The notes under the pieces were generated by a model. That model saw only the letters and a list, made by a program, of their open reading frames with translations, was not told the origin of the DNA and did not search any database. This document shows positions 10,788-21,803 of a DNA stretch of 64,000 bases, one piece after another. Position 1 is the first letter of the stretch. The number at the start of each line of letters is the position of its first letter. The translations under genes and the position numbers were made by a program. This DNA comes from Paralithodes platypus (lineage: Eukaryota; Arthropoda; Malacostraca; Decapoda; Lithodidae): the NCBI GenBank assembly GCA_032716605.1, contig CM064480.1, positions 42,024,701 through 42,088,700 of the forward strand. Direction: 5' to 3'.

Positions 10788-11694
10788 AAAGTTCATATGA
10801 AAGTTAAATTTAGGGGGAAATATTGAAAACAAAAAACAATGCTATAAAATGGAGTAATATTCTAAGTAGGGCATTGCCAATTACTGATATTATGATTTGG
10901 CGGGTTTTTGTGATCTATATTTCATTGTTGAGGGTTTTCATCGTTATCGTATACTTTTGTTCGAGGGTTTTCCTTATAGTTCAATTATTTTACTGTGGAT
11001 AGTTATTGTTTTTGCAGTTTTCCAGCATTTTTCTTTTAGTTAGTTCTCGAGGCGTCTTTGAAGTTAAGAATTGCGTCCTCAGACCCCATGCAAGATCAAA
11101 CACAAATAAATAAATGCAAAATTAATGACACATGCATTTTTGTCCAATGTGTATGCAGGAGACAAAAGGCAGAGCTGCCTGTAACAAGTGTGTCTCCCCA
11201 AAGTTAAAGGAGTGATAATCGCTATTTTAAACATTATTTTTTTCTTTTTGGTTTATTGGAAAGAATTGGTGTGTGCTTGTTTAGTGAGTGAATTGAATAG
11301 GAGGAGGAGGTGTTTGTGAGAACTAGCTGGATTACTCTCTGTGTAAGTGAAACACAAAAAGAAGCCAGCCAAATTTAACATGAGTTCGAGCAACTCCTTA
11401 GCACATGCCTATGAGGTCTCCCCTGGGTATTGCTTTGCTCGATTGGAGTCTACAAGCTCCTCAATATAAGTGAGGCGAACTATCTTATAATCGCCAAACT
11501 AATGGGACAAAACGTCTTAAATTCGCCAAGGAAATGGGTCGAAAAAGGAAGGAGCCAAAAGCAGACCATCCTCGTGAAGATACAGTTCCCTTTTTGGGCG
11601 ATTTTTGCATGTATTCATTATTTTTCTAGTTTCCTCCCTAGACCTCCATCAAATTTATAAAAACATCCATTAGATCCCCCTTCTAGATTAATTT

Positions 11695-11930
11695 GTAAAT
11701 TTTTCGTTAGAAAAATGTCCCGGCCGAAGGCTGGTTCTTCCAACATTACAGGTCACTATCGTTCGCCAGGGATAAAATTGACACGAAAATAGCACGAAAG
11801 GTCTAAATATTGACGAAGAAATGGGGCGAAAGGTCTTAAAATTGACTAACTAATGGGGCAAACATCTTAACATCTGAAAACAAATGGGGCTAAACATGAG
11901 GGAGAAAGTGGTCCAGAAAACCGGCCTTGA
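11695..11930 (+). repeat. dispersed repeat with GGCCGAAGGCCGG hairpin
   Basis: Contains the GTAGAAAAATGT...CCGGCCGAAGGCTGG core, then CACTATCGTTCGCCAGGG and several 'AATGGGGC-AAA-TCTTAA' units. Related copies lie at 39820-40040 (+), 53800-54165 (-), 61330-61560 (+) and partly 53570-53640. Not coding. Probably a decayed non-autonomous DNA element. Confidence 0.5.
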
Positions 11931-12026
11931 AGAGGATGCGAAAGAGGAAGCTAGCCACTATAGAAGACCAGAGACACGCACGGCAGGTGTACACCACACC
12001 CTCTATGGTTAGGCCAGAAACCTTAA

Positions 12027-12400
12027 GGGAGCCCACCTCGCTTTTTTCTCTTTCTCTCCCTCTCTCTTTGGCTTGTATCCATGCGGCCCCATTCAGCCTT
12101 CTGTTTTAAAATGTTTACCCCCATGCAGGTGTCAATATTTTCCTGGCGAGCGGTAGCGAGTCAGCATATATATATTTTTGTTTTGACAGCAAGCTAAATT
12201 TGTATATTTTTCGATAGAAAAATGTTTCCGCCGAAGCCGGATTTCTCCATACAATGCTGGCTCGCTATCGCTCGCCAGGAAGAATCGACACTTGGATGTG
12301 GATAAACATCTTAAAACAGTTGTCTGTATGGGGCCGAAATGGATACAAGCCAGGAAAAGAGAAAAAAGGAAATAAGAATAAAAACAGCTGGTGAACCCCC
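12027..12400. mobile_element. piggyBac-like MITE, TTAA-flanked, segment A copy
   Basis: TTAA at 12023-12026 and 12401-12404. Ends are GGGAGCCCACC and GGTGAACCCCC (inverse GGGGGTTCACC). Long inverted arms include GGCTTGTATCCATGCGGCC and its inverse near 12330. The core holds a GAAAAATGTTTCCG/CCGAAGCCGG segment like that of the dispersed repeat at 11695. The same insertion is present in segment B (40755-41127), so it came before the duplication. Confidence 0.65.
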
Positions 12401-12561
12401 TTAACCACTAACCTCCATACCTAAAAAAAGGACCAAAGTAAACGAACATATATTTCTACCATTTGGGAAGAATCAGAGAGAGAATAGTTGCGGAAATGTA
12501 TAGCCCATTTGCTTTAGCCCTTTTTGAGTTACAGAGGTTATGAGTTAAACTGTCTCACCTA

Positions 12562-13134
12562 ATCAACTCTGCGTAAGCAGAGTGGTATCGCCCCCCGTAT
12601 AGTGGTACATGCCGGCCGAAATGTCTGTCTGTCTGTCCGATAACTCCTCCTAGACCGTTTGACGGATTTTCACCAAACTGCACACGAACATTCAGTGCGT
12701 GAATGCGACGGTAATTACATTTTTTCTTTTGAATTTGTGCAATAGTTATGATTTTAGGTCCAAAATATGGTTCCCCCCCCCCCCCCTCTTCAGGACCACC
12801 AGCCCTGTACCTATTCCCAAGCAATGATGATGGCATTCTGTGTGTGTGTGCACACTCACACAGAAAGAACGCCATCGTTCAGGGGGCAAAACAAAACTCG
12901 CCTGCATTTGTTAGGTTAAGTTCGTTTAATATGGTCTGTTCAGTCGAGAAATATCTGTATATCTGTATATGATGGTGAAAGTTGTAGTGATGATGACAAT
13001 AGTAGTGATGATGAGAGTAGTAGTGATGATGGTGAGAGTAGTAGTAGTGATGATAGTGACTAGTAGTGATGATGGTGAACCACCGCAGAGTTGGGTATGA
13101 CGTTTTAATTTTGGGCAAAACGGCACGTCTACTC
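12562..13134 (+). mobile_element. Helentron-like element in segment A
   Basis: Starts ATCAACTCTGCG right after CACCTA, where segment B reads CGCCTAAATACAG without insertion. Contains the CACACTCACACAGAAAGAACGCC hairpin area and a short GAT array (about 12965-13075), and ends with GACGTTTTAATTTTGGGCAAAACG and CACGTCTACT. Confidence 0.65.
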
Positions 13135-13289
13135 GCCCACATTTGTTAGGTTAAGTTAGTTTAGTTGACATTAGAAGGTGACAATTGTAGTGATGATGAT
13201 AGTAGTAGTGATGATGGTGGTAATATTAGTGATGATGGTAGTATTAGTGATGATGGTGACAATTGTAGTGATGATGATAGTAGTAGTAA
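13135..13289 (+). mobile_element. Helentron-like fragment (leader plus GAT array)
   Basis: Internal piece of the family: CGCCCACATTTGTTAGGTTA, then GACATTAGAAGGTGAC and a GAT array, with neither terminus. It is cut on the right by the inverted copy that starts at 13290. Confidence 0.5.
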
Positions 13290-14295
13290 TAAAGTAGATG
13301 TGCCGTTTTGCCCAAAATCAAAACGGCATACCCAACTCTGTGATGGGTTACCATCATCACTACTAATACCATCATCAATCACAATCATCACTACTACTGC
13401 CATCATCACTACAACTGCCACAATCATCACGACTACTGTCATCACCATTACTATGATCATCACTACTACAATTACAATCATCACTACTACTCTCACCATC
13501 ATCACTACTACTGTCACCATTGTCACTACCATCTTAATCACTACTATCATCATTGATACTACAACTATCAACCATCATTACTACTATCACACCACCATCT
13601 TACAATCATCATTACTACTGTCACCATCATCACCATTACTATGATCTTCATCATCACAACTATTGTCGTCATCACTACAACTTTCACCATCATCACTACT
13701 ACTCACCATCATCACTAATACTCACACCATCATCACTACCATCTTCACTACTGTCATTATTATCACTACAGCTATCATCATTACTTGTCACCATCATCAC
13801 TACTATTATGACCATCATCACTACTACTAGTACTGTCACCATCATATCTACTACTGTCACCATCATATCTACTACTGTAATCATCATCACTACTGTCATC
13901 ATCATCAATAAAACTACAACCATCATCACTACTATCACCATCAATCTCACTATTACTACCATCACTTCTAATGCCAACTAATCTAACTTAACCTAGTAAA
14001 TACGTAGCGAGATGTTTTTGCCCCCAGAACGAATGCGTTCTTAGTGTGTTCTTACTAAGAACGCCATCATTGCTGGTTGGGGGGGGGGTAAAACCATATT
14101 TTGGACCTAAAATCATAACTATTGCATAGGCTACTTTAAAAAAATCTTTTTTGACTGACCGTCGCATTCACTCACCGAATGTTCGTTAGAAGTTTGTGTG
14201 AAAATCCGTCGAACGGTCTAGGAGTTTTCGGAAAGACAGACATACGTCTCACTATTATCATCACATCTGAGACATGTGTATGATGTGTGGCTTTC
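13290..14295 (-). mobile_element. Helentron-like element, inverted copy lacking its 5' end
   Basis: Begins AAAGTAGATGTGCCG (inverted 3' end and hairpin), continues as a long ATC array (13345-13975), then the leader, the hairpin GAATGCGTTCTTAGTGTGTTC and the CCGTCGCATTCA block. It breaks off after AAAGACAGACATACG, where unrelated sequence of about 50 bp follows. Frames of 90-160 residues in this array are low-complexity artefacts. Confidence 0.6.
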
Positions 14296-14709
14296 TGTGA
14301 TGTGTGTGCCCCTACGGGGCACACACACACAGGGAATAGGTACAGGGTGGGCGGTGGGGGTCCTGAAGGGGGGGGGCTGGTTGAGGGAGGGCTGTTAGGG
14401 GGTGGGGTGGGGGGGAGATTTTTTTTTAGGACCTAAGATCATAACTATTGCACAAATTCAAAAAATCTGTTTTTAATTACCGTCGAATTCACGCACCGAC
14501 GGTTCGTGTAAAGTTTGGTGATAATCCGTCAAACGGTCTAGGAGTTCTCAGACAGACAGACATTTCGGTTAGCATGTACCACTATACGGGGGGCGATACC
14601 ACTCTGCTTACCCAGAGTTGATAATGGTGGTAATATTAGTGATTATGGTAACCCTTCGCAGAGTCGGGTATGCCGTTTTGAATTTGGGCGAAACGGCACG
14701 TCTACTTTA
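14296..14709. mobile_element. Helentron-like composite: inverted 5' half joined to a + strand 3' end
   Basis: 14296-14620 is a minus-strand 5' half ending TTACCCAGAGTTGATAA. It is joined to a + strand piece with a few GAT units, TCGCAGAGTCGGG and the terminal hairpin ending CACGTCTACTTTA at about 14709. The host sequence shared with segment B resumes right after (TAGTGAATAGAC). Confidence 0.55.
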
Positions 14710-14912
14710 TTATAGTGAATAGACTATAGTAACTCTTTCAGTATTAGTGAACACATTTCTTCCTTTTATACTGTCTATTACCTAGACTATTGTTTTCAGT
14801 TTAGGACATTTTGGAAATCATAGTGTAAATTAGGATAGTTTCCACTCCTCTGATTCCCTGAAATTCTTCCTAAGCTGCATAAAATCATCTGCCACTGGCC
14901 ATGATATAATAA

Positions 14913-14990
14913 AGTAGATGTGCCGTTTCGCCCAAAATCAAAACGGCATACCCAACTCTGCGAAGGGTTACCATCATCACTAATAGATCT
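14913..14990 (-). mobile_element. Helentron-like 3' terminal fragment
   Basis: AAAGTAGATGTGCCGTTTCG hairpin, then CCCAACTCTGCGAAGGG and a few ATC units. It interrupts the half-MITE that both duplicated segments share. Confidence 0.6.
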
Positions 14991-15024
14991 GTGCCCCATG
15001 AATATTCTTTCCTCTCACTTAAAC

Positions 15025-17987
15025 TGTTGTGCCGGGTTGTGATCGTTTAGTTCCCTTGATACAGTCCTTAAAACAATCCAGTTCTGGTTTGATGGACTTA
15101 AATATACTTGCCAGGGACGTCCCGAGTAGGTTCTATAAGCAGTAAAAATGGTATTCAAAGGTTCAATATAATACTCAATAACAACACAAGGAAGAACACA
15201 TATAAATATTTTATTTAATAAACAGGAAGGTGGGTTGAGAAGAATGATTGTTAACCCTTGTCTAGTGGGGGGTCTGTGGCCGTTTTGGGCCTTTTCAGGC
15301 CATTCTGACTGCTATATCAACCATCAGCATGAAAGGAACTGTATTGTGCCGAAAACTAGGCGGAAATCGCAACACAATGACACCACATACAGGTACGTAG
15401 CACTCGTGGAGCCCTGACAGTGTTACCTCAAAGATGGAAGTTTAGCTGATTTCGCTACATTGTTCACTTTTCGCTAACTATTGGTCACACTGTCATCCAC
15501 CCGTGCGGTGGGGGAACTGGAGTTAGTGTGGGCTGGGAGGCCACAGATGTCGGACGTATGGTTCATTACTGTTCCACCCATTTTCACTCGATCTTCACCC
15601 ATTTTTCACCCGTTTTCTCCCTGTTTCTTTCACTCGACTTAAGTCGAGCGCCGCTAGTAAAGGGTTAAGGCAAATCCCACAATAAGAGTAAATATTTATA
15701 TTGTCCTTATGTCAGAACAAGGTTACTGATACCAAAAGAACTCAATAGTGAGAATCTTGTATAACATCAAATCATGTGGAAAAACATACATAGAGGCATA
15801 ATGTACAAGAATCAATTTTAACCTTCAATGCAATAATAAATAAGAGTAGAATATCTTCCGTTTTCAAAGAGACTTCAATGCCCTAGATAATGATCCTAGG
15901 GTAATAATGAGAAGAGTTGAGGTAACAAAGATACAGTCGCAGGAGGCAAGGTGAGTCACGTGTGGGGATCAGTTGACCCTTTTAAAACTGACCGCGTGAG
16001 CTTGCCTTCAGGTCAGGTCACCAGGTGAACTGAGATGGTAAATAATACTCTTTCTAGTTAATGCAACTATGAACTTAGCTACAGTGCGATGTTACTTTAT
16101 TTTATATGAAAGGGCTGAGATTATTATTTATAATAAATGAGAAGTATCAAAATCGCTCTCAAGGAAGTTATATCTTATTACGGAATTATATTACTTGAAC
16201 ATATGCTACGATAAGGAACCGAACTTAGGAATTCGTGTCACTATATTTTTCTTAGGTAAAGCAGAGTAATTATGTGAATTTAATAAGAGCAAAAAGGTAG
16301 TTTATTTGGTCTGCTAATTGGTATTAATTGGATCAAGATGTAATCTTCAATATTCACTATTAAGGTAACACACGAAGATAAGCAAAATACTAACTGAGTT
16401 CCAAAAGACTCATACGTAAATGAACACTATAGTTTTAATCTCAACAAGGGAGAACTGACTAATTAATAGATATCGATCGGTAGATCGTATTTAGTAATTA
16501 AATTGGCGCTAATGACGAAGTTTAGCTCATTGATATTTAACGCAATATCAGATTCGCTTCTGAACAAGTTAACAGGGCGAGGTAAATAAAATGTACAGGC
16601 ACAATTAGTACATGGGCGTAGGCGATGAAGTCCTACTCATTGATACTTAAAACAGGCAGTACCAGGCTCGGGCCTGAACGGGTTAACAGGGCGAGATGAA
16701 TAAAATACACAGATACAATTAGTGTATGGTGGATGCAAATGATACGAAACACAGGAAAGAATTCCTAAACACGGTATTCGAAATATCACAACATCAAGAT
16801 TTACAAGAACATAAAAGCACGTCTATAAGATATATGTCATATGCGATTACTGAAGAGAATTTAGGAATTACACCTAGCACTCGTTGGAAAATTGGGCGTA
16901 GGTTCTAGGTAAAAAGCGATTATATAAATGGATTGATCACGGAATATATTGGGACTTCAACTCGCAAATAATAAATCAACATACACGTAGTCAGTAAATC
17001 TGCGAGCGTGGAGGGCCTAAATATGCGTTATATGACACTGATATGTAACGTATGCGTAATTTATGAATTAAATAAAGGCTTGAACAAGGGTAAAAAACTG
17101 AAGGCAAGATGGACACAGAATAACACAGGTTCAGAAGGATGAAACTTATTACGCAAGCATAGGATCTTGGGCACAGATCGCAAGTAAATCAGGACACAAC
17201 ACGGTTCACATATTTACATAATCAATACCTCACAACAATAACCAACAGAGAAAGACTCAGAAACATTTAAGTATTTGGGAGGGTAGGGGGACGAGAGTAC
17301 TGGTCTGGCCGGCGTAGAGGGTAGTAGCCAATCTTACACAGCTGGTTGCCTCCTCGAGCAGGGGTCCTCGATTTAGGCCTGGTTACGTAATTCGAACCGG
17401 TGTCCTAGGTCCAGGCCTGCTTACGTAATTCGAGCAGGGGTCCTAGGTCCAGGGCTACGTCCATAGCTCGAGCAGGGGTCCTCACTGAGTTCAGGGCGCC
17501 AGGCAACAAACAGGTGGTCCTTCAGCAATCCGGAAGGGGGCCAACGTCCAAGGGGCACTCTCGAGGGCCAGGGGGGCGAAGGGGGGGGGGGGGGGCACCG
17601 TAGCAACACCGTCCCAAAGAGCCGTATCCTGAATGGAGTCCGCCTGGTCGGTAGGTGAGGGTGGTTTTGCATACTTTCCTCAGGTTTTCCTCAGGTCCTA
17701 TTCAAATATTTTCTTACTTCAGGGGTCAATGAACTCGGGGAAAAAAGGGTGTAGAGGAAAGGGGAAAAATGGTTGTTGTGAGGTACATATACATTCTAGC
17801 CTGGGAACTCAGGTATTATCATATGGGCCTGGTTCCAAGGTAATATTATAATACTTAATGGGGTGGCTGGAAGGTCCAGGGCTGTTGTGAAAAATAAAGA
17901 ACATTTAAAGCTAACAATGGAGCAACTGTCCTGCAGGTCTTCTAATTATCCTCAGACCTACACATAGGGGACTGTAGTTGTATCTTC
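15025..17987 (-). mobile_element. left (3') LTR of the - strand Ty3/gypsy element, first part
   Basis: Starts TGTTGTGCCGGGTTG, the same as the right LTR at 30059. It is collinear with that LTR to the CTTC at 17984-17987, where the + strand gypsy element was inserted. The last 25 bp resume at 23600-23624. The LTR carries a 410-bp MITE absent from the right LTR. It also holds three or four tandem units around TCGAGCAGGGGTCCT (17355-17490) and a long G-run at about 17580-17596. The left flank (CTTAAAC) does not repeat the right flank of the element, so no target duplication is evident. Confidence 0.8.
15255..15664. mobile_element. piggyBac-like MITE in the left LTR (empty site at 30285)
   Basis: TTAA at 15251-15254 and 15665-15668. 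Ends are CCCTTGTCTAG and CTAGTAAAGGG (inverse CCCTTTACTAG). The right LTR has a single TTAA at 30285-30288 in identical context, which proves a 410-bp insertion with TTAA duplication. Its right end, CTCGACTTAAGTCGAGCGCC, is shared with the MITE at 59314-59792, so they are one family. No transposase. Confidence 0.8.
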
Positions 17988-19779
17988 TGTGACGTCTATC
18001 AGCGTTGGCAGAATCGCCTCTCGTTAGCCACTAGCGCTCGCCAGGGACATCGAAATGGGCTACAGTTATCAGAGAATGTTGTTCTTTCTTTCCTAGTAAT
18101 CGCATTGTCACAGACAGTCCAGTGGTGGTCTTTGTTTTCGTCTGTGACAACGGGTTATATTTTATATCAATAGTAGTGATAATAGTACCAGCGTGTGAAT
18201 GAGAAAGACTTTCAGAGCGAGGAGGTAGTAAGTGTCTGTATGTACGGGTGCATTCCTGCCTCCCACTCGCCATTGGACGGCGTGTCTTGCTGTGTCATAT
18301 GACGCCTGCTGTCTTGTAACGTCTCGGCCCGTGATTGGCCGACCATCGCGCCTTGGCGGTCTCCTGTGTAACTTACCTCCTCCATGAGGGTCCCCAGGAG
18401 CTGTCCTCGTCAGGACAGGCTTGGCGTGCGTGCTTCTAACATCCCTTTGCATACTCTCTCCCGATCACCACCTTTATCACTGTTTCTCTCACTCGATTAT
18501 CTCTTTCCATACTCTAACCTTTATTAATTGCACAACACTGCCCTTGGGTTCTGCATACGGTTTTCATAGCCGGCCCGTTATATTGCATGCGCCGTCCTCA
18601 GAGATATTTTCATGTACTTAGAATAGGTTTGAGGGTTCTTAGTTAGTATAGGTTAAGAACTTTGTGTGTCTCCATTATTGATTTAGTGTTTCTGCTCTTT
18701 TACTTAATGCTAGACTGGGATAAGGTAACTGTAGTCGTTGTCTCCGATGTGTGTACGGTTTGCTTATACCTACACGACTTCGACCGGTCCTGTGGTAGCC
18801 TGGGTTGTCTTTTCGGTTGCGTCCTTTGCGAGCGCAGCATTGTGTTGACTGAGGGTTTTGGCCTGTACCAGTTCCACACTTTGCTGCCTCTTTGCTTGTC
18901 TTTAGAGGGTCGCCAGGATAGAACCAGATACTTGTGATCTGGATCTATCGAGAGAGCCCCCTAGTCAATTAACGTAACTTAAAGGATGCAGTCTTAAGGA
19001 CATCGCTAGGCTACGAGCCTGTCTTGCTCAACCCCAGTTCCTTACCTAGAGTATCCCAGCTAGACATTATTAATCGAGTAGACACTTGTTAGTATTTAAT
19101 ATAAGCTCTTTGATATGTGCACATTATTATTCACAGCATTTATTAGTCTAGATTGTTGCTGAGCCGCACAACCATAGCAGACTGTTTCATTGATGAGGAA
19201 GTACTTCTTTTAGTGTCGAGCATTGCTACCGTTGCGCATTTATAGTATTCTCGTGTCAGTTAACAATATATGTCCTATCTTTTAGTGTATTCGATTTACA
19301 CGTGTGGTGTCCTGCCTCCTGCCTTTATATAGTTCTAAATCAGTACGAGCATCTTATGAGCATCAGACTTTCTTCAGAAGTTTCCAGGTCTATGCTGTAG
19401 GATTATACTTAACTTTCTTTCAGATAGGAGTGAAGAGTTTATTGTTGTTTAGAGTAACTGTATTGAAGCATCTTTTTATTGTATTAAATCTTGCAGTGAT
19501 TTAATTGAGCTTTCCATAGATTCCTTTTTATGCATTTTAACGTAACTTGCATCTTGTTTGTTATCAGGCTATACCAGTGCAGGATAGCCTGAAGTAGAGT
19601 ACATTTATGCCCAGTTAAGGATACCCCGCTATCGCAGATTAACCCTGGAGGGTATAGGTGTTTTGTTCGCCGGCATATAAGTTCGAGGGTTTGTATCTAG
19701 CGTACCGTTGTTGCATAGTGCCCTATTACTAGTCCAATCATTGAGCGCCCTTGTTTTATTCGTAGTCCCGGTCGTAACA
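17988..19779 (+). mobile_element. 5' LTR of the + strand Ty3/gypsy element
   Basis: 1,792 bp, TGTGACGTCT...CGGTCGTAACA. It is nearly identical to the 3' LTR at 21804-23595. CTTC flanks the whole element (17984-17987 and 23596-23599), and the right LTR of the host element has one CTTC at 32627-32630 in the same context. The element is therefore bounded exactly, with a 4-bp target duplication. Small ORFs repeated in both LTRs are shared simply because the LTRs are copies. Confidence 0.9.
18917..18949 (+). promoter_or_regulatory. conserved LTR stem-loop (5' LTR)
   Basis: GATAGA-A-CCAGAT, loop ACTTGTG, ATCTGG-A-TCTATC. It has the same 6-bp, A-A, 6-bp layout and loop as 1565-1597, with covarying stems. 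It lies about 830 bp before the LTR end. Confidence 0.6.
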
Positions 19780-19781
19780 AA

Positions 19782-19840
19782 TGGCGACCTTGCCTAGTAT
19801 CTTATCTTAGTCGTCATAACAAATGGCGACCTTAGTCTAG
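19782..19840 (+). promoter_or_regulatory. duplicated primer binding site
   Basis: Two bases after the LTR comes TGGCGACCTTGCCTAG, a normal Ty3/gypsy primer binding site (TGG complements the CCA of a tRNA). TGGCGACC is of the type known in mdg1/412-like elements that use tRNA-Arg; that tRNA assignment is inference. The block TAACAAATGGCGACCTT occurs again about 45 bp downstream (near 19817-19834), so the element carries two candidate sites. Confidence 0.6.
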
Positions 19841-20097
19841 GATTTAGTGAACTAAGAAATAATTGCAGGATTTTTTTTGTGGAGACTTTTTTTTTTAATC
19901 ACCGTTTGGGGGTCGATTGTTATTTCTCACAGTTTGGCAGTGGACATTTGTTTTTGAGGAATATTTTGGACACGTTGGAATTTGTTTTGGCAATGTAGTA
20001 TAGCACTTGAGTTGTCTTCAAGCATTTTTTGAGTGAATAGTGCTACATGAGAGTTTAGGTACTTTTTTTTTTTTTTTATAAACGTTGAGGATTTCCG

Positions 20098-20943
20098 GTG
20101 GACACTATGTCGAACGACGGATCAGTGTACAGTGAGGACACAGTACGGGAAGCAGGCTCTGAGGTACAGAAGCTGGGTTTGTTAGATGGCATTAGAGTAG
20201 TAACTAGTGAGGAGGATGCAAGGAAGTTTCTGGAGATGCCTATTACTGTTGACCGGGTGTCGGGGATTGATCGGTATGGTCTCCAGTGTTTGGCCACGGT
20301 CATGGGGCATGTTGGCACTAGCAGCATGATGAGAAGTGACCTGGTGGCATGTGTGCTGGGCGGGGTGCGTGGTGCACAGGGTGGAGCGGGTGCTTTGGCA
20401 CCTTCGGCCAAGCCCCCCCTCCACTCTACTCCTATCATGCTTTCTAGAACACCGGATCCGAGTACGTTCCCGCAGGCCGATAGTCACTGGCAGCGTGGTT
20501 TGCCCCTGGGTGGGTCTCCAATTGTTGCATCTCCTCCTCCTCAAGGTTTAACTCCAGATATGCTCTTCCAGCTTGAGATGGCTAAGCAGCAGCGGGAATC
20601 TGAGCTTGAGATGGCTAAGCAGCAGCAGGAATCTGAGCTTGAGATAGCTAAGATTCAGCAGCAGCAGCGGGAATCTGAGCTTAGGATTCAGGCTGAGGAG
20701 AAAAAGGCCATACGTGAGGCTGAGCTTCAGGTTGAGGCTACGAAGTACTGTGCAGACATGGAGCTTGAGAAGTCTCGGGTGGAGTCGACAGGGCAGCGTC
20801 TCGGTTCTGGGAATCGAGGTCTTGATCAGTCTTTATCGCACCTTCTTAAGTTAGTCCCTGCATTTGACGAGTCGGGTGTCACCGAGGTTTTCCTGCGTTT
20901 TGAGAAGAAGTGCCGGGAGCACCAATGGCCCGAGGTTAAGTGA
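20098..20943 (+). CDS. gag: Gag of the + strand gypsy element (C-terminally deleted)
   Basis: A 281-residue frame (MDTMSNDGSVYSEDTV...). Residues 150-235 are a Gln/Glu-rich coiled coil built from repeats of EMAKQQ-ESEL. The end (LSHLLKLVPAFDESGVTEVFLRFEKKC) resembles the start of a retrotransposon capsid domain. The rest of capsid, any CCHC knuckle, protease and reverse transcriptase are missing. The frame hits a TGA (20941-20943) at the junction with RNase H sequence in the same frame. The copy is non-autonomous. Gag would form the particle that packages element RNA. Confidence 0.7.
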   Translation: MDTMSNDGSVYSEDTVREAGSEVQKLGLLDGIRVVTSEEDARKFLEMPITVDRVSGIDRYGLQCLATVMGHVGTSSMMRSDLVACVLGGVRGAQGGAGALAPSAKPPLHSTPIMLSRTPDPSTFPQADSHWQRGLPLGGSPIVASPPPQGLTPDMLFQLEMAKQQRESELEMAKQQQESELEIAKIQQQQRESELRIQAEEKKAIREAELQVEATKYCADMELEKSRVESTGQRLGSGNRGLDQSLSHLLKLVPAFDESGVTEVFLRFEKKCREHQWPEVK

Positions 20944-21414
20944 GCACCTGAGTGTGAAAAGGCTTTTTTGCTGGTCAAGCACCTACTATGCACTCACCCA
21001 ATCCTCAGGGCCCCTGACTTTGAAAGACCGTTCCAGCTGGCAACAGATGCCAGCGGTGTAGGGGCTGGTGCCGTCTTAATGCAAACAGACGAGGAAGGTT
21101 TGGAGCATCCAGTCAGTTGCTTTTCCAAGAAGTTTAATTCCGCTCAGAAAAACTACTCTGTGGTGGAGAAAGAACTGCTAGCAATAGTGTTGGCGCTCAG
21201 GCACTTTGAAGTATATGTTCCTGCCTACGGGCCAGTCGTGGTGATTTACACCGACCACCACCCTCTTAAATTTCTGAACCAATTCCACAACCGGAATATG
21301 AGGCTGACACGTTGGTCACTCATGTTGCAAGAATACAATCTAGACATTCGCCATATTGCCGGTTGTGAGAATGTGATTGCAGACTGTTTGTCGAGGGTGG
21401 AGGATCCGGCGTAG
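20944..21414 (+). pseudogene. RNase H domain of the + strand gypsy element (deletion-fused to gag)
   Basis: In frame with gag after one stop. RNase H motifs are visible: FQLATDASGVGAGAVL (catalytic Asp), VVEKELLAIV (Glu) and VIYTDHHPLKFL (Asp), ending HIAGCENVIADCLSRVEDPA-stop. The end of the RT connection (ECEKAFLLVKHLLCTHPILRAPDF) is kept, but RT itself is gone. No integrase follows in the 389 bp before the LTR, as in the first gypsy element. Confidence 0.8.
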
Positions 21415-21803
21415 ATCACCACAGGTGTGTGGGTTTGAGTGGAGAAAAACCAGGCTTGCCCCTGTAGAGCAGCCGTAAAAAACAACATTAAAATTAAATA
21501 AACAAATCACATAAAAACACTTTCTTTTTGATAGTTAATTGTAAGTTGCCAATGTTATAGCTAAAGTCCTAAGTTGAACCTGTCTTTCACTTAGTAGGCT
21601 GGGCTCTGTGAAGCAGGCTAAATTATACTATTGTGTTTGGGAGGGGTTGTAAGATTTTCTTTATGCTAATATGTTGTTTTATTTAAGATTTAGCTTTGCA
21701 TTTCATTCTGGTGGAGTGGCTAGGTGTGGCGGGTCTTGTCGGCATTCTGCCTTGCCAGATATGGTGCTCGCCTAATGTTGAGCGTCCCATATCTTGGGCG
21801 GGG
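21415..21803 (+). other. 3' UTR and polypurine tract region of the + strand gypsy element
   Basis: Non-coding. It ends in TTGGGCGGGG directly before the 3' LTR, the expected position of the plus-strand primer, and matches the arrangement at 607-615. Confidence 0.55.

Larger units (their letters stand above)
9281..14911. repeat. duplicated segment A (paralogue of 37715-47094)
   Basis: From TAATATAAGG onward this segment matches segment B nearly base for base over about 3.3 kb (9281-12561), then resumes at about 14712-14911. Differences are mostly insertions. A alone carries 9723-10081 and a Helentron-like cluster (12562-14709). B alone carries the MITE at 40045-40666 and the Academ-like element. 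Both copies keep the Glu-rich ORF and the TTAA MITE, so these came before the duplication. It may be a segmental duplication or part of a larger repeat. Confidence 0.75.
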
